DNA of 64,000 nucleotides from Ophioderma brevispina. Taxonomy: Eukaryota > Echinodermata > Ophiuroidea > Amphilepidida > Ophiodermatidae. The notes under the pieces are model-generated. The model was not told the DNA's origin. It made no database searches and saw only the letters and a program-made list of their open reading frames with translations. This document shows positions 47,476-58,110 of this stretch, one piece after another (the stretch's first letter is position 1; every line of letters begins with the position of its first letter). Both the position numbers and the translations under genes were made by a program. The stretch covers positions 1 through 64,000 of the forward strand of contig JAMKCH010012682.1 in the NCBI GenBank assembly GCA_023653785.1. The letters are read 5' to 3'.

Positions 47476-47617
47476 CTTCTGTTATGATAGACCTGATCTT
47501 GGGATGTGTTTTATGTTTATGAAATTGGGCTATCAGCGCAACTTTGTAGCAATTTTAGAAATCTAAGAAGCTAGCCAGGCACCCAGAGAGAAAACACAAT
47601 TTGCCAGCTACCGGGGT

Positions 47618-48005
47618 GGGCGGGGGGGGCCATCAACTTCCAGGGTGCTAGTTCTTTTTCAAAAACTTTACCGTATGAGGGGGCTCTTACCCATATCGAA
47701 CGGTTACACACTACTTGACTAAAGACAGCCTGGTCACGAATATTTAAATCTTAATGAGCGTTATTTGAATTTACACTGTTTTTTGCAGCGAGTTTAATCC
47801 ACTACCTCGACGTATTTTTGACATTAAATAATTTTTCCTAAATTATCACGAAGTACTAAGAATCTTTGAATGAAGGTTTAAGAGTTGCTTTTTGTAATGT
47901 CACTGAGACAGGAGACTGCCATATAAATGTAACGTAACAGTTCCCCAATTACCGTTGAAAATCCGCCAATGCCCAAATCGAGCAAATCGTGTCCTACCCC
48001 CCCAG
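47618..48005 (+). mobile_element. Family F element, short copy F2
   Basis: It matches the left and right thirds of F1 (28,139-28,982) continuously: 'ccatcaacttcc', 'ggtgctagttctttt', 'catatcgaacg', 'cacgaatatttaaatcttaa', 'ttttgcagcgagtt', 'ctacctcgac', 'gaatgaaggttt', 'ccccaattaccgttg', 'ccgccaatgcccaaat'. It ends in 'cgtgtcctacccccc', the inverse of F1's left end. The ~400-bp centre of F1 is missing, so F2 is an internal-deletion derivative, or F1 carries an insertion. Confidence 0.75.
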
Positions 48006-49629
48006 GCTTATTTGAAAAGACGACCTAGGACATTGAAAATTGTGCCTCAGTTGAAAAACAAGGTTTCTTTGCTATAACAGGAAGGCTGTTTGCTTTACAT
48101 GTCCATTTCTGTGTTTATTTATACGTAGGCCCCAGTTTTTTACAACTCTATTATTTAGGCCTCTAATTTGATGGATATAAACTCAACTGTTTCAAGGTCA
48201 CTCTATCATTTTGGTCTTGAAAGTTAGTAAAAGGGGATTCATTGATGTAACATGTACCACATCCCTGCCTAAGAAGGCCCACCCAACAGGGTTTTTAGAT
48301 ATCTGAATTATTAATTCGATTTCATTTTCTTTGGAGTTCACCAAGGTTCATACATAGTTACTGCTCGTTGTCTTTGGATTATTTATGTATCTTCTTTAAA
48401 ACAATTCCTAATGTGTAGAATTTGGTTCTACTTGGGAAGAAATTTTCATGTGGCACCCTGGATGCTTATGAAGCTAAATAACCATTTTTAAGTACATTAT
48501 GCATTATATCCCCATGTCAGACTTTCAAATCATCAAATTCCCTTGTATTTAATGTAAGTGTACATGTAGTTCAAATTGTACTCATTAAAATTAATTAAGA
48601 TTTCGAAACAGCATTTTGGAAAGTGAAACAATTTGCACATGCCCGCAAGGATCATCAAATTATGGGGCATCCTTTCTTAAAATTCCTGTGCCAAAAAATC
48701 AGGAGAAGAAACTTCCAAAGAGGACCAACATGGCCCTGGGGGTCCTCAATTTCTTCCTCTCTCTAATCCCCCGTATCACATTGTAACTTGTCCCAGAGGA
48801 ACATCGGAACGTGGATCATTATGCTGGCATTGTAGAGACTAGTCTTATGCTAGGCAGTAAGTGTGTCCTTGGGGGCTTGTGACCGTACAATGGAACTGGT
48901 GTTACACACCTTGACCTTACAACATTGGATAGGAGAGGAGAGGTCAAATAAATGCCTAGACTTTTGATACGTTTATGTTGTGACTAATTAGAATGTTTGT
49001 TTGTAGTGTAACCCATGGTGTGACATGAAACCCTCTGTAGGTGGGTGATAAACTTACAGTTGTTTAAGCATAGGTAGTCAAGAGTGCCAAGGGAAAAATA
49101 GGTGTCCTATTCCCTCCCACCCTAAACTAAGTCGTATTGTTAATTACCACCAGATTTCTGTTATAGATTTTTTCCAAGAGTGTTTCACTATTGGACCAAA
49201 TTTCCAGCGTGAAAATGAAGGTTCCAGAGTGAACAATTGTTTTAACCGATCGGAAGTCAATTTTTCTGTGAATTATTGTGTTGTATTAAAAAACTGCCAT
49301 AATGTTACATTTAAAGCGGCATCAATGTTGATGTATTATGTCTATTTAGCTCTTTAATTAATAAAAGAAATTATTCCAAAAAGGAGCCAAACCTCCATAA
49401 ATAATCTGCAACCAAAATTTAAGTAAAGTAAAGCAAAAATATGACAAGGAGCAAATATATCAGGAGCCAACGAGGTTGATTTCTACAAATTTGATAGCCC
49501 CCCCTCAGCCTAAACGTCACCACCACCCCAGCAAAAATATGGACACACATGTATCTTTTCCCAAAAGAAATGGGTAAGGTCACGCCTTAACACCCCTCAA
49601 AAAAAGGATAGACCCCATTGGTAAGGAAA
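48006..49629. other. No gene recognised
   Basis: AT-rich spacer without repeat partner or credible frame. Confidence 0.45.
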
Positions 49630-49800
49630 AGAAAAAAATCTTAAGTCTTCTCAACCCTTAAAAAAAAAATTGAGTAGGACCCCCTCCCAGGCCCCCCCCT
49701 GGTGAAAACATGAGTATGACCCCACTCCATCCATGGCAGTCTCAGTATAAACCTTTGAAGTAACAAAAAAAATCTGAGTAGAACACCATCTGAAAGTCTT
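49630..49800. repeat. Degenerate tandem units (A-run + tgagta..accc)
   Basis: Three loosely spaced units share an A-rich run, 'tgagta' and 'gaccc/aacacc' (near 49,660-49,685, 49,705-49,725 and 49,765-49,790). The pattern suggests a decayed tandem or C/A-rich dispersed repeat. The 67-aa minus-strand frame is not credible. Confidence 0.35.
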
Positions 49801-50900
49801 AATTTCGAAGCCTGTGACATCAGGGAAGTCTAGAAACAGCAAATTTCCAGCCATTTATGCATTAATTCATAGGGTAATAACTAGGTCTGACAAATTGGGT
49901 CATTTAAATTCCATATTGATCAAAAAAGTATTTTTGTTCAAATATCTATAAATTTCTGCACATGATTTGAAGCAGCAATATTTGATTAGTAAATTCTGTA
50001 GCCCTTTTCTTTCTTATCCCTATCACCTCCTATATCCCCGACCAGGATTAATTTACTAATAAACCGTCATAAAAACACCATAGACTCATATACAGATTTT
50101 AAGGAGGACTTCAATAATAAATCCTAAATAATTACCCACTAGCCCGAGATTCGGCAAAGTAGTTTGAGATGGGTTATAGGCACTGCACCTGTCAATCAAG
50201 GGTACAATCAACCTTGGGGCATGACTTTATAAGGTCCTATATTGATTTTAGAGCCTTTGAGTTTCCCCATTGTGCCGCCATGCGGCCTCCAAAATTTCCC
50301 GACTTTTTTTAAAAGTCGGGTGAAAAGTGCCGTCGGAAGGCGGTTTTTCATCAGTATTTTTGGGGGATGAAAATGATGTCCTGGATAGCTGGAGGCTCAG
50401 ACAACCTTTCTTGGTCAAATCCAAGAGTGAAAAATCCTCTTGGGAGTTTTTTCCCATGCGTGGAGAGTGAACATTCAGCGTTGAATCACTCGGCGAGTCG
50501 GGAGTTATGGAAATGACTTGATGACACTCAAGCGGGCCTCAGGGGATGAGGTTGTAGAGGAACAGTTCAAACTATTTCCTTTGGAAAATAGTCTGGTAAT
50601 TGGAATTAGCCAATGCAAGAGTGAAGTCACTCTTCTTTTCTGGTCTGCAGATGTTGAAAATTTTGCTCTTGAGAATTTTGCTCAGAGTGAATGGTTTGGA
50701 AAAAAAATTTGAGTGTGAAGTGAAAGGGATTGAATTTAGGAAAATCCATGATTCTCGATAACCTGGAAACATGGCATGAAAAAGTGAAAATTGGAAAGCT
50801 CCTTCCCAGGAAATTTTGGTATTTGAAGAAAGATTGTGCACTAATTTTGAGTCTCAAAGTTCCTGATCGACCATTTTTGTTGTTGAGGTCAACTTATAGG
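49801..50900. other. No gene recognised; contains a perfect palindrome
   Basis: Several 64-89 aa frames occur on both strands without domains. CCCGACTTTT, a TTT spacer and AAAAGTCGGG at 50,298-50,320 form a perfect 10-bp-arm hairpin. GC content rises slightly around 50,240-50,530. Confidence 0.4.
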
Positions 50901-50908
50901 TGTGCTTC

Positions 50909-51600
50909 TATTGGGACCATTTACCGGAAAAGAGAAGGATAGGGATTAAATCATTGCTGTCAATAGAAACTGACCCCTCCCTCACTATTACTGGTAAATA
51001 AACCCTCAAATGTTTCCTTCTCGAGGAAGGAAAATAGCGGAGTCACTTACGGTTAACGCAATAGAAACACACTCTTTCCCACGACAGTGACCGCATGCGG
51101 GATGGAGGAACGGAATGATATACAGCGTGATTACTACGATTGAAGATAGGCCCGACGTGTGGAAGAGTGACTAGAGAGGATGATGGGCCAGGATTCGGAG
51201 CTATTCGGCGGTGCCTCCTCGATTAACGTACATCCGCTCTCTCCGGCTTGTACAACCAATGTACCTTCCCTTCTCTGACGTTCAAGAACATTTAACCCAT
51301 CTAACTCTCATTGCCTCTGGATTTTGACTGTAAAATGTCCAAATCGCCTTGCACAATCTTAATATCACAGCCTGTCCCTGCATATTTTGTTGAAAGTTCA
51401 ACCCACAATGGTTTGCATTGACCTCTCAGTGTACGACCTTTTGCCAGCAAAGTTTAATGTGGAGTTGATCGACAGCAGCCAGGGAGTATTTACCGGTAAA
51501 CAGCGCCCAATAGAAACTGACCATTATCCACCTTTTCCTTGTTCTTTCCCGGTAAGAGATTTTCCGGTAAAATGCAGGATCTTCAATAGAAACACACTTT
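50909..51600. repeat. Segment with repeated (c)aatagaaac(t/a) words, possible nested TIR elements
   Basis: The word 'tcaatagaaactgacc' (50,963) is followed ~95 bp on by 'gcaatagaaacacac' (51,058). The same pair recurs as 'ccaatagaaactgacc' (51,508) and 'tcaatagaaacacac' (51,584). The inverse 'tgcttctattgggacc' occurs at 50,908. 'ttaccggaaa', 'accggtaaac' and 'ttccggtaaaa' also recur. This suggests two related short elements or one element with nested ends, but the boundaries are unclear. Confidence 0.4.
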
Positions 51601-51626
51601 ATGTTGAAATAAAACTGAATGTATTA

Positions 51627-52311
51627 GCACGTTTACACTAGAGAAAAGTCGAATTGAATTCGATATTATTTTTTAATTACGACTGAGGATTAGCATAAAT
51701 TAATTCTAGTAGTAGGTGTTTATACTGAAAGCCGATTTCCGAATTCGCTTTCAGAAAATAATTACGTCTGTTGGTACTCTCATTTATCGAGAAGTTTGAC
51801 TTCAGGTTCAACGGAGATTTCGAGCGATCTTCATGGCGGCCAGATGCTAAAGGGTTGCTCTCGGCGGCCCTGGTTAGCTTTTCTGTGAAATTAGGCCTAA
51901 GTATGATTAAAACTTGGGTCAAAACTAACGGCAAAAGTAGAGAGAAAACGAAGACAACAACGCCGAAGTCCGAATTCTTTATAATGACCGGCTACCTTCA
52001 TGCTCAGTTGTTTAGAAGCACACTTGCATTGCTTGGTGATAAGCCGGAAATGCGCAGACTGGCGGGTCACTTGTTACGACCAGCAGACATGAAATCGATT
52101 ACGTGTTTCGTTTAGACTGCAAAAAATTTGAATTCAATGACGACTTATTCGAATTCATTCAAAAGTAAGTTGCTAAAAAGCAACTTACGAATTCGACTTT
52201 TTGAATTCGTATCGATTACGACTGTGCGTGTTTACACTTCAGGAAAAAGTGAAATCAATGACGACTCAATCGAATTCACTTCGACTTTTGGCCCAGTGTA
52301 AACGGTCCCTA
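51627..52311. mobile_element. MITE with gaccgtttacactg-type inverted ends
   Basis: The left end reads GCACGTTTACACTAGAGAAA then AGTCGAATTGAATTCG. The right end, read inward, gives GGGACCGTTTACACTGGGCC then AAAAGTCGAAGTGAATTCG. That is about 35 bp of imperfect inverted repeat. Both flanks hold internally repeated 'gaattcg' words, and a perfect small stem (TAAGTTGC/GCAACTTA) lies at about 52,171-52,192. The central ~300 bp is less AT-rich and carries a 114-aa frame (51,771-52,115) with no domain I recognise. Terminal 'GGG.CCGTTTACAC' ends recall PIF/Harbinger-type elements, by inference. Confidence 0.72.
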
Positions 52312-53563
52312 TGTCACACAAGAAGCAAATTTGTGGCGACCACCTAGAGCTGACCTCTCTTTTATTACATGAGCTTGCGTAAACGTTGCTAAATGTTACA
52401 TACATTCATTGTCCAGGGAGTTTGCTTTTTTGTAAATATTTGATGGCATGCATGTGTTGTCATATTAGCCATATTTTACAGAATTTATTTAAAATCATAA
52501 CCCTGTTTAAGAATGATATTGAAAATATTTATTTTGACCTCGGTCATTTACATATGGCCTCATATCACATGACAAGTCATTATTTTTGCTTGAAACAACT
52601 CAACCTGCAACCGTGTTGTTTCACTTAAAATAATGATACATGTATTTCCAGTGTGTTATAAGGAGCTCATACAGTCATGTAGACAATAGACACACGACCT
52701 GGGTCTGACAACAATACTTTCTTTTCTCTATCAAGAATTTTAAGCATTGATTTATGTAAATACTGAAACCTGATTGTGGTTGAATGACTTTAAGTATCAT
52801 TGATAACAATCAGAAATCTGATACTTCCTGGATAAGCTATTCAATCTTGTTCAATAAAGATAAATGGTGAGATTAATTATGAGTCAATTAAATATGATTG
52901 TCAGCTCACAATAGGTCCTAAATATTTTGTGTGGTTAGCATAACCTACATTTTGGTGTACGTGGAAAAATGCTCCATGCTCTGCTCGTGTAGACCGACAT
53001 GTAGGACTGTCATGTGAAAGAGGCATATGACCAAGTGTATTTATTGCTACGCCTACATAAATATGCAATTAAGGGTATCGGCCTTGCGTCAGATGTGTTG
53101 CAATAGTTCAAAGTTTCGTGATTTTCAATTTAACAGATAAACCTATCAATGGAGTGGCATTATTTCTGGCCTGTAAAGATCTGATGATTGTACTTCTAGA
53201 ACTGAGGTTACTCTATTTTCTCCCTTATCAAAAGCCTTTCATGAGTCACTAGGACACTGAACAAAGTGGCATCCATTGCACTTTCAATACAAAGGTACGG
53301 AATGACCAGACAGGTGTTTTATATTAAAAATCAGTCAATTTTTCAGTGATATTCAACTTCTGGTTACAAAAATTTGTACACATTCTACTTTGTAATGAAT
53401 TCCCTTATTAATATTTATCATCCACCAACCTGAAAGTTAAAGTTATTTAGAGCCATAGCCTATGTAAAGATTTCAAGAAAAATATTTATTGTGCTGTGAA
53501 TGTATGCAGGCACAACAGATTTCTCATGTATGTACTGCAGTGACTGTCCACAAAAATTAGAAC
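52312..53563. other. No gene recognised
   Basis: AT-rich spacer. The 80-aa frame at 52,386-52,628 lacks recognisable features. Confidence 0.45.
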
Positions 53564-54102
53564 TTAAAGTGGCACTGGCACATTTTCACAAAATATAAAA
53601 TTTCTTCAATTTACTCCCAAATGATAGGCTAGGCCATTGGAAGAATAGAGATGCATTTCACACATAAAAATAACATACTCAAAAACGGATAGGGATGTTA
53701 ATAAGACAAGAGGTTAAAGACATCCAGGTAATTTGTAGGCTAACTTTTAAGTTTTCCATAATTTTAATCAACCAGTGTGTATATTACATGAATATCATAG
53801 ACTCGTACTCATTCATATTAAAACCACAAAGGTCACAGACCGGTCAAACAGGGTCCATGCCGTGGGAAACATGCATACGGCGTGCGTTTTCTTGTATTAA
53901 ACGCCATTTCCGTCGTCTGCTGAATTAATGCCGCCGGCGACATTAATTATAAAATCGTTCTGTTTGCCCTTAAGGATGATGATTTGGTCTTAATCATTTC
54001 ATGTGAGGGCTAATGTATACAAGCTTTACATCCATGCAAAAATATAAATTTAAAAAAATCTGGAGGGCATACTATTTTTCAAATGTGCCAGTGTCTCTTT
54101 AA
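53564..54102. mobile_element. Family L TTAA-bounded MITE
   Basis: TTAA at 53,564-53,567 is followed by AGTGGCACTGGCACATTTT. The right end at TTAA 54,099-54,102, read inward, gives AGAGACACTGGCACATTTGA. The inverted ends match over about 20 bp with two or three differences. The core (~500 bp) includes a GC-richer CpG patch ('catacggcgtgcgtt', 'gccgccggcgac') and a spurious 77-aa frame. There is one copy in this window. Confidence 0.82.
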
Positions 54103-54161
54103 GAAATCGGAATCTGTGACAGGGTTTTTGCAAAACAATTTGAAGTCTTAAAGGAGCAAAA

Positions 54162-54362
54162 TACTGTAAAACAAGTAAATTTCGTTAGCAATTTAATTTC
54201 GCTAAGACCTCCATATCGCTATTTAAATTGCCGCCAATAAAGATGAATTACTATAGTCTATCATAGCAGGTTGATTCAAATTAGTGAAATTAAATTGCTG
54301 CAAAAATATGATTTGCTAATTCGCTAAATTAAGTTGCCTTGAAATTAAATTGTTTTACAGTA
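54162..54362. mobile_element. Small MITE with tactgtaaaaca ends
   Basis: TACTGTAAAACA at 54,162 is mirrored by TGTTTTACAGTA ending at 54,362, so the ends are perfect over 12 bp including terminal TA. The ~200-bp interior is rich in 'aaatttcg', 'cgctaa' and 'aaattaaattg' words in both orientations. The 5' part of the same type of element reappears at 63,966. TA at both tips would fit a Tc1/mariner-type target duplication. Confidence 0.82.
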
Positions 54363-55710
54363 TATGTACATCCCTAATACTATCCCTGTCTCATTGTACT
54401 TAACAACCAGAGTCATGTGCCCTTGATAATACTGGATATGCTACATAGTACAGCAGTGCAAGTGGTAGCTAGACTAGGCCTATAAAGTTTTGACTTGCGG
54501 ATGTTTTTGGCCCACTGGTTTCCTGGTGTGGATTTTCGACGAGGATTAGGTTTTATTCATTTACTTTGCAAAAGGAAGGCTGGTTGACTGGTCTGGACTG
54601 TTTATGCCGATGCACAAAAGAAACTACTTTGCGGGAAAAATAATAGACAAATCAAGAAAATTAAAATTTCAAAAGCTATACACAAAAAAGAAGAAAAGAG
54701 ACTAATCCACTTGTAATTTGCCCTTTGTGTGAACCTATGTTAATTGGGTTTAATTGGCTTGTTGTGATGGTCTTTATGTGATATGTTGTGATGCAATTGA
54801 TTTTATTTTTGTTTAGCAAGGTATCGCTTTGTCTCAATTGATGCGGATCATTGATATCGATTGTCGATCAATACCCTTCCTGCTGAGATTTCCTGTAAAC
54901 AAAGAATCAAAGATGAACAATTAAATCACGGTATGCAGCCCACAATAAGTTTTAATTGGTACAATTCTCAGGGTGAGAGATGGCTGATCAAGTGTGGCGC
55001 CGTTTTGGATAACGATGTCATTATGCATGTAAAATTTTCGTATTTGTTTTTCTGTTGTGACAGTAAAGTTCCTGGTTTTTGGGAGGCATCCAGAGGTCAT
55101 CAGCCCACCTGCTGCTCTAACCGCGTAAGGCCTAAGGGTTTTTTCACTCACGTTGGTGCCTAAGGGGGGGGGAGGGGTTCCATGAACCCCCCCTAAGGAA
55201 CCACTTTCCCGATTGAATTTTCAAATGAAAACTCATACACCTTTGATGGTGCATAATACTAAGGCCAAAGATAAATATCAATTTTTGAGAGTGTCTTGTT
55301 TTTCGTCTGAAATTAGGGTCAATCAATGGTTTCAGAAATTCGTAACATTGCTCAAAAAGTATCATGATGTCATTTCCCGTTCCTCCCCGTCCTCGCGGCC
55401 CTGCTTCCACAGCCTACAACATTGCAAATCATTTAATGTTTATATTGCTTAAAGAAACACAAAATTACATTTTGCGTACGTCTTGTACTGTTTTTTATGG
55501 GGGCAGTTGTTTTTGCCATGGTTTGTATAAGCAATGGCGCACAGTCGCTCGATGAGGATCCGCTCTTTCAGCACATAAAGGGGTTAATTATTTTTCCTGA
55601 TTATGTTTAATTTTGTTTCATGCATTGAACATCAAAGGCAGAAAAATATTTCTGGCAACATGGTTTGCTAATTTTTATTTTTAAAATCAACACTCTCCCC
55701 CCATTGGTGG
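54363..55710. other. No gene recognised
   Basis: AT-rich spacer. A G-rich block at 55,150-55,200 ('gcctaaggggggggg', 'ggttccatgaaccccccc') resembles the ends of the inverted repeat at 55,711-55,902. Overlapping 63-100 aa frames on both strands (54,861-55,555) lack domains. Confidence 0.4.
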
Positions 55711-55902
55711 CTAATGGGGGTTCCTAGTGACCCAAGCTAATTTCTTCATAACGGGCGAAATTTTTGGTAAATTTTCCATTGAAAGAAGGCGGCATGATAA
55801 GTGCAAATTACAAAAGTAGTAGTTCAAAAATATTTTTCACAAGTGAGAAATCCCGCCGAAAAACAAATCTTGGGTAGCTAGGAACCCCCCCTTGGCCCTT
55901 AG
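55711..55902. mobile_element. Small inverted-repeat element with ggggggttcctag ends
   Basis: The left arm reads CTAATGGGGGTTCCTAGTGA then CCCAAGCTAATTT. The right arm, read inward, reads AAGGGCCAAGGGGGGGTTCC then TAGCTACCCAAGATTTG. The arms match over about 30 bp, then more loosely ('cgggcgaaatt' against 'cggcgggattt'). It is about 190 bp with no coding capacity. Confidence 0.65.
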
Positions 55903-56388
55903 GGTAAAGTCAAACTTGACTCTTTTATCATTCAAGGAATGTCCAGTAATTCAAATCCATAACATTAATATCTATTACAAAATATACACGCACGCCACCA
56001 TGCATGCCCGCCACAACACAACACCCCACAAATAGCTACAGTGTGGGATAAAATGCTGTGTGTGTTACAGATGGAGTAATCCACAACACAACCCATTTTT
56101 CAATGTGGTAAAAAAGTATATGCTATACCAGTTTGGGTGTAAAAAATAGCTCAGCAGAACACACTTTTTTTTTGCTGAGAAAAAAATGGATCGACCCCCT
56201 CCGAACCCCCCCCCCTGTAGAGGTCCTTTTTTATCATTTTAGAATTTTCAGTTAAATACTTAAACTACCTACCCAACAACAATTTCGGTATGATTTATTT
56301 TGGAACCCCCCCAATTTGAATACTGTTTTGCGTATGCTCACAATGTAGAATTTTATTGTAAACCCCATAAAGTAGGCTCTTGCTAGAC
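55903..56388. other. No gene recognised
   Basis: C-run containing AT-rich spacer preceding the CA microsatellite. Confidence 0.4.
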
Positions 56389-56484
56389 CACACAAACACA
56401 CACACACACACGCATGTACACACAGCACGCGTGCCCACAGCAACACACAACCAACACACACACAACACACACACACACACACTC
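56389..56484. repeat. Imperfect (CA)n microsatellite
   Basis: CA repeats with interruptions (cgcatgta, gcacgcgtgccc). They generate Cys/Val-rich frames on the minus strand and His/Thr-rich frames on the plus strand that are not genes. Confidence 0.92.
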
Positions 56485-57416
56485 TTATATTCCAGCCCCA
56501 CCACTTTGAAAAAGGGGTGGCGGAATGGTCTGAATTTAGAATGGTCGAATTTTGCTGACCATTCCACTATTTAGCAATAGCATAATGCTAATCAATAGTG
56601 ACCAAGTTCAATTAAATTAAACGATGACCTGAAGCAACATTTGATTAAAAACTTTCTGATTTGAAAAATTAAATTTGGAATTGTGACTGTACCCATTTAC
56701 ATTACAAGCTTTGAACAGAATTTGATTACAATTCCATCAAAATTAGTATGTGACTTTGGCCTAGTAGAGAGGATCTAGTTGTTTGAGGCATTGTTTCCCA
56801 GTGAGGGTTGTCAATCAACATGCCAACATTAATTGGGCTTTGGCTCACTTGGAGAGCTAGCCTCTCAGCTTGTACATGTTGGTGTCATTTTCAACTATTT
56901 GTTTTTATATCAAATTGGCTTCTCTCACTTTTCTATTTCAAGTTCCGTTCAGCTCAATTGGTTGTGGGTATTACAGACCTTGTGTGTTTCTTGTTTTAGG
57001 TACTTGTCCGTGGGGTCTAGACATATTTGTAATTAAGGATAAGCATATCAACTGGGAGAAAAGTTTGAATTTCATTTAATGTGAGCTTGCATATGCAATA
57101 TGGCCATTTATTTTAGACAGAATTGGAAAATGTATGGATATTTAGTCTTGCTCAGTTTGATTCTATTAGACGTGCAAATATTCCAATTATAATTTGCGTA
57201 CAGGCCATGGAGGCCATGACCACTGAGTGAGAAATATCTACGAACCAAAATGCCCCTTGTTTTACTTCTACGTGTCTTTGAAGATGTCTGTGTGGCTACC
57301 ACATTTGTTCATGGCACGATCCCTGGCTGTGGCTTCGCCTATGATAATTCTTGAATTAGGCTTCATAATAATTGGTGGAGAATTGATATGAATAGATTTT
57401 GTGATTTTAACACATT

Positions 57417-57417
<1 letters not shown>
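56485..57417. other. No gene recognised
   Basis: A perfect 9-bp inverted repeat (GGAATGGTC...GACCATTCC) spans about 56,521-56,567. Three overlapping frames of 63-69 aa near 56,808-57,079 lack domains. Confidence 0.4.

Positions 57418-57458
<41 letters not shown>
57418..57458. repeat. 41-base T homopolymer
   Basis: An uninterrupted T run of about 41 bases. No SINE or LINE body was recognised on the minus-strand side that would make it a retroposon poly-A tail. The exact length may be affected by sequencing or assembly error. Confidence 0.93.
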
Positions 57459-57463
<5 letters not shown>

Positions 57464-57750
57464 GTTAAAATACTTTCAGAAAAGGTATATCATAATTAGT
57501 TGGACCCAGCATACCATAAAAATGGTGCAGCTTGAAATTGTGTAACGATGAAGAGTGTAGGCCTACACGATGAAAGGCGTAAGTGCATGTATGTTCCAGC
57601 AAATTGTGAATTTAATCTATAGGCCTAGGTTTAAACTGGTCTGGTATGGGTGAACCAAAGTGTGAAGGATGGGGTCTGAACTCTAAAATGCCTGACATCA
57701 TGTTGTACCACCTTAATATATGACTTGTATAAGTTAGATGTACTTGTTAC

Positions 57751-58110
57751 TTAAAGACACTATCAGTGCTTTATCCGAAAGAGTCCAAAATATTGAAATT
57801 TGCAGAGAATAGCTTAAGGTGAAGAAAAGCCTGTAGAATTATCGTAAGCTATTTTTTCCAACTGAAGAAGAAGAATTGACCGAAACGAAGAAAACGGCAG
57901 CTTTTCAAAGAAAGACTCTCATTCAATTACGTGTAGTGTAGGACTAAAACATCCGACTTGTCCTGTCAGGTTGCTTTAAAAATTGGTCGTTATCATTTGC
58001 AGGTATAGATAGAGGATACCTATAATTGTTACAGACATGCAAAAAATTGATTTTTTTTTAGATTTTTTTCTATTTCTGGAATTAGCAAAATACAATGATA
58101 GTGCCTTTAA
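57751..58110. mobile_element. Family K TTAA-bounded MITE
   Basis: TTAA at 57,751-57,754 begins TTAAAGACACTATCAGTGCT. The right end, read inward from 58,110, is TTAAAGGCACTATCATTGTA. The inverted ends match at about 16 of 20 positions. The core is 360 bp overall, AT-rich and non-coding. Length and ends match families C and J closely although the interior differs. Confidence 0.85.

Noticed and set aside
56252..56567. Cys/Val-rich minus-strand frames resembling a small secreted protein
   Set aside because: They are direct translations of the CA/TG microsatellite and its interruptions.
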